A stretch of 15,900 bases of DNA, taken from positions 1-15,900 of the forward strand of contig JABJKO010000325.1 in assembly GCA_018660305.1 (NCBI GenBank), in the 5' to 3' direction. The notes under the pieces are model-generated. The model saw nothing but the letters and a program-made list of their open reading frames with translations. It was not told where the DNA came from and made no database searches. Made by a program: the position numbers and the translations under genes. This DNA is from Rhodospirillaceae bacterium. Lineage in GTDB: Bacteria > Pseudomonadota > Alphaproteobacteria > MPNO01 > UBA2964. The stretch's first letter is position 1. Each line of letters opens with the position of its first letter. This document shows, one piece after another, positions 8,604 through 15,310 of the stretch.

Positions 8604-8662
8604 ATATGAGCTGAATCTCATATCTAGTTGATATTGACGGATTTATTTGGTTTCGTTACCGT
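8604..8662 (+). promoter_or_regulatory. Candidate ihfA promoter region with dyad and IHF-like site
   Basis: ATATGAG (8604-8610) and CTCATAT (8617-8623) form a perfect 7-bp dyad with a 6-base spacer after the fabH stop. On the minus strand, 8633-8621 reads TATCAACTAGATA, matching the IHF consensus WATCAANNNNTTR at all defined positions but one. TTGACG (8634-8639) follows at once as a -35; the -10 17 bases later (TACCGT, 8657-8662) is poor. The promoter call is weak, the dyad is clear. Confidence 0.35.
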
Positions 8663-8688
8663 CCAGTTGTCGCTAATGGGGGGGGACC

Positions 8689-9024
8689 ATGGCTGGTTCA
8701 ACGATGACGCGGGCTCAACTAAGCGAGGCCGTGTATCAGGAGGTTGGGCTTTCTCGCAACGAATCCGCAGAGTTGGTCGAGAATGTCCTAGATGAAATTT
8801 CCGATACGCTGGTTCGCGGAGAGCCGGTAAAGATTTCGTCCTTTGGAAGTTTTGCGGTTCGCCAGAAAGGCGAACGCAAGGGACGCAATCCGAAAACCGG
8901 TGAAGAGGTGCCGATCAAGCCGCGCAGGGTGCTGGTCTTTCGGGCATCCAATGTCCTGAAACAACGGATAAATCATGCGCTAAATCCGGTTAGTGGTGAA
9001 GAGACGCCTTCAGGCACGCTGTGA
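8689..9024 (+). CDS. ihfA: Integration host factor subunit alpha
   Basis: IHF-alpha pairs with IHF-beta to bind and sharply bend specific DNA sites, acting in nucleoid structure, transcription, replication and recombination. The protein is a 111-residue HU/IHF-fold member: an N-terminal helix pair ([32 protein letters not shown]), then the [29 protein letters not shown] arm, with the intercalating Pro in RNPKTGEE at about residue 68, and [13 protein letters not shown]. The RRVLVFRAS and VPIKP patterns favour the alpha subunit over HU. The ATG at 8689 sits after a run of seven G; an in-frame ATG at 8704 (MTRAQ) is an alternative closer to the usual N-terminus. The stop codon overlaps the start of the MerR gene. 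Confidence 0.94.
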   Translation: MAGSTMTRAQLSEAVYQEVGLSRNESAELVENVLDEISDTLVRGEPVKISSFGSFAVRQKGERKGRNPKTGEEVPIKPRRVLVFRASNVLKQRINHALNPVSGEETPSGTL

Positions 9025-9467
9025 TGGAAGCGCTTGGCGCAGACCCGCAAGGCCGGCGTTCCAAGAAATCGGCAACCGCGTTCCGGACCATCAGTGAGGT
9101 CGCGTCGGAACTCGATGTGCCGTCCCATGTCCTGCGCTTCTGGGAAACGAAATTTACCCAGGTCAAACCGCTCAAGCGGGGTGGGGGACGCCGATACTAC
9201 CGGCCCGAGGATATTGCGCTGCTGCGCCACATCCGGTCACTGCTCTACGATGACGGCTACACCATCAAGGGTGTGCAAAAGCTGTTGCGCGAGGGCAACG
9301 GCAAGGCACCGTCAAAGCCGGTGGCTTCCGCGCCGGGGAAAGTGCCCCCCACCGTGGCGCCGCCGCCGGAGCCCGGCAACGGGACCCTGTCGGCCACATC
9401 GCGCGGCGCGGTGAGCGACGTGATGCGGGAACTCGAATCCCTGCGCGATTTATTGCGCAAAGATTGA
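9024..9467 (+). CDS. MerR-family transcriptional regulator
   Basis: A 147-residue putative regulator. An N-terminal MerR winged helix-turn-helix is visible: [25 protein letters not shown] (about 20-44), with the Leu-Arg-Phe-Trp-Glu signature, then the wing [18 protein letters not shown] (53-70) and [12 protein letters not shown] (79-90). After residue 92 comes a Pro/Ala-rich linker and a short C-terminal helix ([17 protein letters not shown]). There is no effector domain and no metal-binding Cys cluster, so it is not a metal sensor of the MerR/CueR kind. It overlaps ihfA by one base (TGATG); an in-frame GTG at 9021 would add one Met. This ihfA-merR pairing is frequent in Alphaproteobacteria; the target genes are unknown. 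Confidence 0.9.
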   Translation: MEALGADPQGRRSKKSATAFRTISEVASELDVPSHVLRFWETKFTQVKPLKRGGGRRYYRPEDIALLRHIRSLLYDDGYTIKGVQKLLREGNGKAPSKPVASAPGKVPPTVAPPPEPGNGTLSATSRGAVSDVMRELESLRDLLRKD

Positions 9468-9514
9468 CGGGACAGGCCTCTCAATCATTGCGTTGTCTAT
9501 TTCCAGACCGTAGA

Positions 9515-9545
9515 TTGGCGGCGACGCCGGATACCGGATTATAAC
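9515..9545 (+). promoter_or_regulatory. Possible tRNA-Pro promoter
   Basis: TTGGCG (9515-9520) and TATAAC (9540-9545) are separated by 19 bases, with the tRNA starting 19 bases further on. The -10 lies between the arms of a 7-bp inverted repeat, GCCGGAT (9526-9532) and ATCCGGC (9549-9555), which could instead be the 3' hairpin of the MerR message. The long spacer lowers confidence. Confidence 0.35.
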
Positions 9546-9564
9546 GGCATCCGGCTGACACTTT

Positions 9565-9641
9565 CGGAGCGTAGCGCAGTCTGGTAGCGCACCACACTGG
9601 GGGTGTGGGGGTCCTCGGTTCAAATCCGGGCGCTCCGACCA
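9565..9641 (+). tRNA. tRNA-Pro (anticodon GGG)
   Basis: A complete 77-base cloverleaf with CCA encoded. The acceptor stem is CGGAGCG (9565-9571) with CGCTCCG (9631-9637); the D-stem is GCGC/GCGC (9574-9577, 9587-9590); the anticodon stem is CCACA/TGTGG (9592-9596, 9604-9608) with loop CTGGGGG and anticodon GGG at 9599-9601. The T-arm has the TTCAAAT loop (9619-9625) between CTCGG and CCGGG with one T-G wobble. The C at position 1 and overall layout match bacterial proline tRNAs. It decodes CCC and, by wobble, CCU. Confidence 0.96.
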
Positions 9642-9647
9642 TCGAAG

Positions 9648-9679
9648 AAAAGGAGGCTGTTTATCAGCCTCCTTTTTTT
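9648..9679 (+). terminator. Rho-independent terminator of the tRNA-Pro gene
   Basis: A 12-bp perfect stem, AAAAGGAGGCTG (9648-9659) with CAGCCTCCTTTT (9665-9676), a TTTAT loop, and a T-run extending to 9679. It lies 6 bases after the tRNA 3' end and is a textbook intrinsic terminator. Confidence 0.92.
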
Positions 9680-9817
9680 GTGGGGCATTTTGTTAGACCC
9701 CAGAAAGGCGAACGGCGGCCCGGATACGCTGGGCCGCCGCTCTAGACAGGCTGTCCGGGGTTGGCGTCAAACAGCCCGCCTGCGTATTGCGAAACCTCGT
9801 TGGGTCGCGCTCAACGC

Positions 9818-9863
9818 CGATAGCGCCATCGTGGGTCCGGGGAAGACGTGTATGGCGCTATCG
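9818..9863. repeat. 12-bp perfect inverted repeat with 22-base spacer
   Basis: CGATAGCGCCAT (9818-9829) and ATGGCGCTATCG (9852-9863) are exact reverse complements. No T-run follows, so it is not a normal terminator. It could be an operator-like site, a mobile element remnant end, or the stem of a structured RNA. Confidence 0.6.
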
Positions 9864-10096
9864 ATCCTGTCACTGAAGACGCGCGGAGCCGTCTGATGTC
9901 CTGAAACTCGATTTGCATGTTGTTTCGTCGAACCAAACATTTCTGCGTGTCTCTCGCATTTGTTGCCGGGCCAGGGGCCCTTAACTCGATCTTTACCATG
10001 CAAGAACCATGCCAACTGGGCTGAATCGTTGAATTTCAATGAGTTAGGAAGGCGGTCGCCGAGGCGGATCAGCGGATTGTAAAATCTACCGACACT

Positions 10097-10115
10097 TAAA
10101 ACCGCCCTTTGGGCT
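10097..10115 (-). terminator. Weak terminator candidate downstream of the dehydrogenase gene
   Basis: Read on the minus strand, GCCC-AAA-GGGC is followed by GG and TTTT (10103-10098). The stem is only 4 bp and lies about 70 bases after the stop codon, so termination here is possible but poorly supported. Confidence 0.25.
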
Positions 10116-10181
10116 AATAAATATGGTTAATTTATCGATCGCCGGTGGTCAGCTTGGGACCCAAGAGAGACCGGAAAGAGA

Positions 10182-10994
10182 TCACAGGATGATGGTATGG
10201 GTGCCCTGGAGGATGGCGTAGGTCAGCGACAGGGCGGTGGTCGCCGAGGTCTTGGGATTGTCGGGCGCCGGGAGCCCCCGGCATTCGACGGTCAACGTGC
10301 CGAAACTGCCGGCCGCATCGATCCGTCCCACATTATTGGGCGCCACCGACGGATCGGCGACCAACTGGATTTCGGTGTCGTCCATGCCAAGTCCGGCGAG
10401 CGCGACGGTGGCGGCCAGATTGGCGTTCTTGGGATAGTCGCGGGCCGCCTCGCTGGCCGGGCCGGTAAAGAGCACGGTTCGTTCGGTGATGGCTTCGAGA
10501 TCGAAATTGCCGTCGGCGGGTGTACCTTTCCAGGCGAGGGGCGGCTTGGTGGAGGTGTAACGAACTGTCTCGAGGCCGCCGATACGTAGCGAGTTCAGCC
10601 CGTCTATGCCGGCGATGGCGCCGGACGGCAGCACCATATGGGCCCCGGTCAGTGCGCCGGCACGGGTCAGCCTTTCGCGGATCCGCTGATCGGCGAGCGC
10701 ACCGGTTGAGATCACCATGAGGTCGATGCCGGTGGACAGCACCGCTTCGCCATAATCCGCCACGGCGCCTTGTCCGGCGCATTCCACGATCATATTGGGT
10801 GTCAGGCGGATGAGGTCGTCGATGGTGGAGACCACACGCACCGTGTCGCCGACCATGGCCTGGATTTCGCTGACTCTGGCCTCCCGCACCAGAATGCCCA
10901 TGACACGGACTTTGCCGTCCGGGTCGTGTTCGCGCAGCTTATCCGTGACGATCCTGGCGATCGCGCCATAGCCGATAAGGGCGATCTTCTTCAT
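10182..10994 (-). CDS. L-aspartate dehydrogenase-family protein with atypical active site
   Basis: A 270-residue NAD(P)-dependent dehydrogenase of the L-aspartate dehydrogenase (NadX-like, DUF108) family, which oxidatively deaminates aspartate to iminoaspartate/oxaloacetate. Seen: a Rossmann motif GYGAIA (8-13), VECAGQGAV (70-78), VLPSGAIAGIDGL (121-133), KPPLAWKGTPA (150-160), DYPKNANLAATVALAGLG (186-203), LVADPSVAP (211-219) and DNPKTSATTALS (245-256), in the family order and at normal length. Odd: the family's conserved N-x-His motif after the ADP segment, whose His is regarded as catalytic, reads NNVGRI here, with Gly223 in the His position (codon at 10326-10328). The ATG at 10994 has GGAG 8 bases upstream. 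It diverges from the dioxygenase-transporter genes and probably works with them. Family membership is secure; the substrate is not. Confidence 0.85.
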   Translation of the reverse strand: MKKIALIGYGAIARIVTDKLREHDPDGKVRVMGILVREARVSEIQAMVGDTVRVVSTIDDLIRLTPNMIVECAGQGAVADYGEAVLSTGIDLMVISTGALADQRIRERLTRAGALTGAHMVLPSGAIAGIDGLNSLRIGGLETVRYTSTKPPLAWKGTPADGNFDLEAITERTVLFTGPASEAARDYPKNANLAATVALAGLGMDDTEIQLVADPSVAPNNVGRIDAAGSFGTLTVECRGLPAPDNPKTSATTALSLTYAILQGTHTIIL

Positions 10995-11157
10995 GGTAAC
11001 GCTCCGTTTTGGACCCGATCAACACCAGCGCGATGGTAGCCCAGCGCCGGGCGGCTCGCTACCCAGCCTTGCATGGTCAAGCTTTTCGGCGATATGCTTT
11101 TCACAGGATAGATCAGTTGCGCTTGCCGCGCTGGTCCACGACACAGAAGGGTATGCC
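10995..11157. promoter_or_regulatory. Divergent control region between dehydrogenase and dioxygenase genes
   Basis: This 163-base spacer must hold the promoters of both directions, but I see no good -35/-10 pair. It contains GGTAGC (11035-11040) and GCTACC (11058-11063), a 6-bp inverted repeat with half-sites 23 bases apart (about two helical turns), and a direct repeat of GCTTTTC (11081-11087 and 11096-11102). These are candidate binding sites for a regulator encoded outside the window. Confidence 0.35.
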
Positions 11158-12060
11158 ATGACCTTAACCGTCGAGAAGCTGTCCGTTACGAAGTTATCCC
11201 ATGCGCTCGGTGCGGAAATTCGCGGAATCGATCTATCGCAACCGGTCTCCGACGCGCTGTTCGATCAGATAATGGATGCGTGGCTCGAGCATATCGTGAT
11301 CGTCTTTCCCGATCAGAAACTCACCAACGAGCAACATATCGACTTCAGCCGGCGGTTCGGGACACTGGAAGTCCATCCGTCGCGCAAACACAACGTGAAG
11401 GAGAATCCCGAGCTGCTGCTCCTGACCAACCGCAAGGACGCGGCCGGCAATTATGTCAGCCTGCGCGACGGCGGCAGCATATGGCATTCCGACCTTTCCT
11501 ATATGGGGGAACCCAGCCGCTGTTCCCTTCTTTACGCCATCGATGTGCCGGTGGATGGAGGCGATACGGAATGGGCGAATATGTATCTGGCCTATGAGAC
11601 TCTGCCCAAGGAACTCAAGACGCGCATCGCCGGCCTGCGGGCGATCCATCAGTTCGATCTTGTGGAAAATCCCCGATTTGGTCCGCCGGTGGATATGAAA
11701 CCGGAAGACCTCAAGGGTTCGATCTGGGAAAAGAAATCGGCGGCGGTCAAGGCGCGGACACCCTCCGTCATACACCCCATCGCCCGCACACATCCGGCAA
11801 CCGGCCGTAAGGCGCTGTTCGTGAGCCGCCGCTTCACCACCCATGTGGCCGACATGGCGGCGGAAGAGGGCGAGGCATTGCTGCTCGAGCTATTCGATCA
11901 CGCCGAGCGCGAAGAGCATATTTATCACCATCGCTGGTCGGTCAATCAGCTTCTGCTATGGGACAATCGCTGCTCGGTTCATCTTGCCTGCGGCGGTGTT
12001 CCCGATAGCCAACTCCGAACCATGCAGCGCACGACAGTCAGAGGAGAAATACCGGTCTGA
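11158..12060 (+). CDS. TauD/TfdA-family Fe(II)/2-oxoglutarate-dependent dioxygenase
   Basis: A 300-residue cytoplasmic oxygenase that should couple 2-oxoglutarate decarboxylation to hydroxylation, often followed by cleavage, of a small carboxylate, sulfonate or similar substrate. The metal-binding facial triad is complete: H110 and D112 in IWHSDLSY and the distal H275 in WDNRCSVHLACGG. R287 and R291 in LRTMQRTTVRGE match the 2-oxoglutarate-binding arginines of TauD (spaced 12 and 16 from the distal His). The N-terminal LGAEIRGIDLSQPVSD is the family opening. I use the ATG at 11158 (AAGGG 8 bases upstream), because the frame extending back to 10993 has no family similarity and crosses the divergent control region. 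It leads a probable operon with the transporter genes. Substrate unknown. Confidence 0.92.
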   Translation: MTLTVEKLSVTKLSHALGAEIRGIDLSQPVSDALFDQIMDAWLEHIVIVFPDQKLTNEQHIDFSRRFGTLEVHPSRKHNVKENPELLLLTNRKDAAGNYVSLRDGGSIWHSDLSYMGEPSRCSLLYAIDVPVDGGDTEWANMYLAYETLPKELKTRIAGLRAIHQFDLVENPRFGPPVDMKPEDLKGSIWEKKSAAVKARTPSVIHPIARTHPATGRKALFVSRRFTTHVADMAAEEGEALLLELFDHAEREEHIYHHRWSVNQLLLWDNRCSVHLACGGVPDSQLRTMQRTTVRGEIPV

Positions 12061-12122
12061 CCGGGCGCCGCCCAAAATCAAAAAACTATAAAAACCAAAT
12101 TCCGAAAACAGGGAGAAAACAC

Positions 12123-13223
12123 ATGTTCCGTTCCATCATCCTTTCCGCTGCCGCCGTGGCGCTGACCGTCGCGGGATCCGTGACGGCCGCGCAGAGTGCG
12201 TCAAAGCCATTCTACAAAGGCAAGCGCATCACTTTTCTGGGCAATTATCCGTCGGGCGGGGCGAACAGCACCGAAGGCCGGATATTCGCCAACCACATCG
12301 CCCGTCATATACCCGGCAAGCCGCGGATCATCTTCCGCGACATGGGTGGCGCCGGTGGTCTGGTCGCAACGAACTTTCTCGCCGAGGCCGCCCGGCCCAA
12401 CGGCATGACTGTCGGTTTCTTTACCTGGAACCCGATCGCCCAGGTGCTTAGCGATCCCGGCCTGCGGATAAGCTATCCGGAGTTTTTGTTCGTCGCGGCA
12501 GCGGCGCCGCCGGTGATCGCCTATATCCGCAAGGATGTGAAACCCGGCATCAACAGCCAGGCGGATTTTTTAAAGGCCAAGGGCTTCAAGTTCGGCGGAT
12601 TGCGCCCGACATCGACCCATGACCTCAAGGGCCGTTTGTCTCTCGATCTGCTGATCGGTGAAAAAAACTACAGGACGGTCACCGGCTATCGCGGCTTCAC
12701 GCCCATTTTCGCCGCCATCCATCAGAATGAGGTGCAGTATCACACCACCTCGATCCCGGGCTATCGCCGCGTGGTCGAGCCGACCATGGAAAAACCCGGT
12801 CTTGTAAAAGTTCTGTTCCAGTACGAGACGCCCACCGCGGACGGCAGATATCTGCGCAATCCGAACCTGCCGAACCTGCCGACCTGGCTCGAAGTTTACA
12901 AAATGAAACACGGTAAGAATGCCATGCCGAGCGGGATCAAGTGGGAGGCTCTGAAATTCCTCAACATCCTGAACTCGCAACTGTTCCGCATGGTGTTCCT
13001 GCCGCCCAAAGCACCGGTGGCGGCCCGCGATGCATTGCGGCTGGCCTTCGCCTCCGTCATAAAGGACAAGAAATTCCTGGCCGCCTATCGCAAGGCCATC
13101 AAGGCCGAACCGTCGCTTATCGTCGGAGCCGCGGGCGAAAAAATCATTCAGTCGACACTCAAGAATGTGGATCCGAAGATCAGGTCGTTCTTCCGCGAGT
13201 ATGTGAAGTCAGGCGCAAAATAA
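12123..13223 (+). CDS. TctC-like periplasmic substrate-binding protein of a tripartite tricarboxylate transporter
   Basis: A 366-residue secreted binding protein, longer than the usual 300-330 of TctC/Bug proteins. Residues 1-23 form a signal peptide (MFRSIILSAAAVALTVAGSVTA) with likely cleavage near residues 22-26. The mature part begins with YKGKRITFLGNYPSGGANSTEGR and FRDMGGAGGLVATNFLAEAARPNGMTVG, which match the family's Gly-Gly ligand loop, Gly-Ala-Gly-Gly motif and Pro-Asn/Asp-Gly turn. The loop reads PSGGANST rather than the common PGG-x-D form, so this is a divergent branch. The A-rich, structure-poor leader (12070-12115) and the AGGGAG box 9 bases before the ATG suggest strong translation. 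It captures a carboxylate, probably, for the TctA-TctB protein encoded 82 bases downstream. Confidence 0.85.
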   Translation: MFRSIILSAAAVALTVAGSVTAAQSASKPFYKGKRITFLGNYPSGGANSTEGRIFANHIARHIPGKPRIIFRDMGGAGGLVATNFLAEAARPNGMTVGFFTWNPIAQVLSDPGLRISYPEFLFVAAAAPPVIAYIRKDVKPGINSQADFLKAKGFKFGGLRPTSTHDLKGRLSLDLLIGEKNYRTVTGYRGFTPIFAAIHQNEVQYHTTSIPGYRRVVEPTMEKPGLVKVLFQYETPTADGRYLRNPNLPNLPTWLEVYKMKHGKNAMPSGIKWEALKFLNILNSQLFRMVFLPPKAPVAARDALRLAFASVIKDKKFLAAYRKAIKAEPSLIVGAAGEKIIQSTLKNVDPKIRSFFREYVKSGAK

Positions 13224-13247
13224 CGCCAAGAGCATTTCGTTCAGCGA

Positions 13248-13281
13248 GACCGCGCCCGGGGAGACGACCCGCGGCGCGGTC
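13248..13281 (+). other. Intergenic hairpin between binding-protein and membrane-protein genes
   Basis: GACCGCGCC (13248-13256) pairs perfectly with GGCGCGGTC (13273-13281), with a further GGG/CCC pairing possible inside. No T-run follows. Such hairpins after a binding-protein gene usually protect the upstream message or partly reduce expression of the membrane gene, keeping the binding protein in excess. Confidence 0.6.
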
Positions 13282-13305
13282 ATTCCTGCCAGGGAGTATG
13301 TATAG

Positions 13306-15291
13306 GTGCTAGACGCCGTTCTGAATGGGCTCTGGCTGGTTGTTCAATGGCCGGCCATCGGGTACCTCGTCCTCGGCGTCCTCATCGGTCTTTATTTCGG
13401 GGCCATACCCGGGCTGTCGGGGCTGGTGGGGCTGGCGATCCTGTTGCCCTTTACCTTCCTGATGGAACCGGCCCCGGCCTTTGCTTTTCTGCTGGGCATG
13501 TTTGCCGTTACCACCACCAGCGATACGCTTTCGTCGGTGCTGCTGGGCGTGCCCGGCACCGCGGCATCGCAGGCCACCATTCTCGATGGCTATCCACTGG
13601 CCATGAAAGGCCAGGCGGACCGGGCCTTCGGGGCGGCCTTCACCGTATCGGCCATTGGCGGCGTTCTCGGCGCCATCGCGCTCGCGGTTTCCCTTCCCAT
13701 CGTCAAGCCGCTGATCTTTTCCTTCGCCAAGCCGGAGTTTTTTGCCCTCGGAGTCCTGGGTCTGACCATGATCGGCTCCCTGTCCGGCGGCAACATGACC
13801 AAGGGGCTGTTCGCGGCGCTCATCGGTCTGCTGTTTTCCATGGTGGGCTATTCGGTAAATGGCGCGGTGCCACGCTACTGGCTGGGGGCGACCTATTTGC
13901 TGGAGGGGGTGCCCATCGTGCCCATGGTGCTGGGCCTGTTCGCCATTCCCGAAGTCATTGAGCTGGCGGTTCGCAACACGTCCATCTCGCGGGTTCCGCG
14001 GGATTCCGTGAATGGCGGCATGAGGCAGGGGATAGGCGATGCGTTTCGCCATTGGGGCCTGATGCTGCGCTGCACCGGCATCGGTATTTATATCGGTATG
14101 CTGCCCGGTCTTGGCGGGGTCATCGTCGACTGGATCGCCTATGGCCATGCGGTGCAATCCGCTAAGGACAAAACGCAATTCGGCAAGGGTGATATACGCG
14201 GAGTCATCGCACCGGAATCCGCCAACAATGCCATGAAGGGCGGCGCCCTGATGCCCACCGTCGCCTTTGGCATACCGGGTAGTCCCGCCATGGCGATTTT
14301 GCTCGGCGCCTTTCTCATTCAGGGGTTCCAACCCGGCATCCAGATGCTCACCACGAAACTCGATGTCACGTTTTCCATGGTGTGGACGCTGGCCATCGCC
14401 AACGTGCTGGGCGCAGGGCTGTTGCTTTTATGGTCCCGGCAGATTGCCAAGATCACCTTCCTGCCAAGCCACCTCGTGGTCCCCGCCGTGGTTCTTTTTG
14501 TCATGATGGGCGCCTGGATGAGCTCCAATACCCTGTCCGACTGGTGGTCGCTGCTGGCTTTCGGCGTGATCGGTTACTGGATGAAGCAGGGCGGCATTCC
14601 GCGGCCGCCGCTGATCCTCGGGTTCGTGCTCGGCCCGATCATGGAAAACGCTCTCTATGTCACCTATCAGGCCTACGGCCCGATTTCCTGGATCTTCCGC
14701 CCCATCTGCTTGATCATCCTCATCCTGGCCATAACAACCATCGTTTTCACCGCGGTTCGGTCGCGCCGCAATGTGAGGGCGGGTCTCGACGTCAAAATTC
14801 AGGAAAACCAGGACGAGGACCGGCTTGCCGGCTTCGCGTTTCTGATCCTGGCGGTCGTCGTTTTTGCCATCACCGGCGGCCAGGCGTTGGGCTGGGACAA
14901 GGCTGCGGCGCAGTTCCCGCTGGTGGTCGCGGCGCCGGCGCTGTTTCTCGGTCTCCTCGCTCTGGTTCAGGACGGGCGCATCATTCGCCGATTGCGTCAC
15001 CGCGAAGACGGCACGCCGGTCCCGCTGGTGGAGACATCGGTTATTTTACGGGAACTGCCCAAGGCCTCTTTGCTTCTCGCCAGCCTGGTTGCGGTGGTTG
15101 GTCTGACGGTCCTGGTCGGGCAGGCCATCTCCATTCCGGTCTTTATTCTGGCGTATTTGCTGGTGCGCGGACGGACTTCCTGGAAACTCGCCCTGTCCTA
15201 TGCCACCGTCGCCGGGCTGGTGCTTTATTTCATGTTCGGTGAATTGATAGGCATTCTCTGGTATCCGTCTCTCTTGATCGATTATGGATGA
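13306..15291 (+). CDS. Fused TctA-TctB membrane protein of a tripartite tricarboxylate transporter
   Basis: A 661-residue inner-membrane protein. Residues 1-490 are TctA: the two repeat motifs IPGLSG (34-39) and LPGLGG (266-271), GVPGTAASQATILDGYPLAMKGQADRAFGAAF (81-112), APESANNAMKGGALMPTVAFGIPGS (302-326) and a C-terminal GPIMENAL (443-450). After a charged linker (about 485-507) comes a four-helix segment (508-661) with the layout of the small TctB subunit (FLILAVVVFAITGGQALG, PLVVAAPALFLGLLAL, SLLLASLVAVVGLTVLV, ISIPVFILAYLLV). Separate tctB and tctA genes are the norm; here one polypeptide does both. It starts at GTG 13306 with AGGGAG about 10 bases upstream. The next gene starts 19 bases after its stop, so it is the third gene of a probable four-gene operon. 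Confidence 0.9.
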   Translation: MLDAVLNGLWLVVQWPAIGYLVLGVLIGLYFGAIPGLSGLVGLAILLPFTFLMEPAPAFAFLLGMFAVTTTSDTLSSVLLGVPGTAASQATILDGYPLAMKGQADRAFGAAFTVSAIGGVLGAIALAVSLPIVKPLIFSFAKPEFFALGVLGLTMIGSLSGGNMTKGLFAALIGLLFSMVGYSVNGAVPRYWLGATYLLEGVPIVPMVLGLFAIPEVIELAVRNTSISRVPRDSVNGGMRQGIGDAFRHWGLMLRCTGIGIYIGMLPGLGGVIVDWIAYGHAVQSAKDKTQFGKGDIRGVIAPESANNAMKGGALMPTVAFGIPGSPAMAILLGAFLIQGFQPGIQMLTTKLDVTFSMVWTLAIANVLGAGLLLLWSRQIAKITFLPSHLVVPAVVLFVMMGAWMSSNTLSDWWSLLAFGVIGYWMKQGGIPRPPLILGFVLGPIMENALYVTYQAYGPISWIFRPICLIILILAITTIVFTAVRSRRNVRAGLDVKIQENQDEDRLAGFAFLILAVVVFAITGGQALGWDKAAAQFPLVVAAPALFLGLLALVQDGRIIRRLRHREDGTPVPLVETSVILRELPKASLLLASLVAVVGLTVLVGQAISIPVFILAYLLVRGRTSWKLALSYATVAGLVLYFMFGELIGILWYPSLLIDYG

Positions 15292-15310
15292 TGTCTGAAG
15301 GCGGAAAAGA

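Larger units (their letters stand above)
9680..10181. other. About 500 bases with no recognisable gene, rich in inverted repeats
   Basis: Short open frames on both strands here (for example 9767-10039 minus, 9603-9896 plus) resemble no family I know and one runs through the tRNA, so I do not call them genes. The stretch holds a 9-bp hairpin, CGGCGGCCC (9713-9721) with GGGCCGCCG (9731-9739); a 12-bp inverted repeat at 9818-9863; GGGCC-AGG-GGCCC at 9968-9980; and the dyad CTTGGGACCCAAG at 10153-10165. The last 120 bases turn AT-rich. It separates conserved core genes from the metabolic cluster and could be a decayed gene, an unrecognised small RNA or plain spacer. Confidence 0.6.

Noticed and set aside
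9767..10039. 90-residue open frame on the minus strand after the tRNA
   Set aside because: No recognisable family, no clear ribosome binding site, and it spans the inverted repeat; possible remnant but not supportable as a gene.
10993..11157. N-terminal extension of the first dioxygenase
   Set aside because: The added 55 residues have no family counterpart and cross the divergent spacer; the family N-terminus begins at 11158.
13309..14331. 340-residue open frame on the minus strand opposite the TctA-TctB gene
   Set aside because: Low-complexity Gly/Gln/His composition antisense to a clear membrane protein; no family resemblance.
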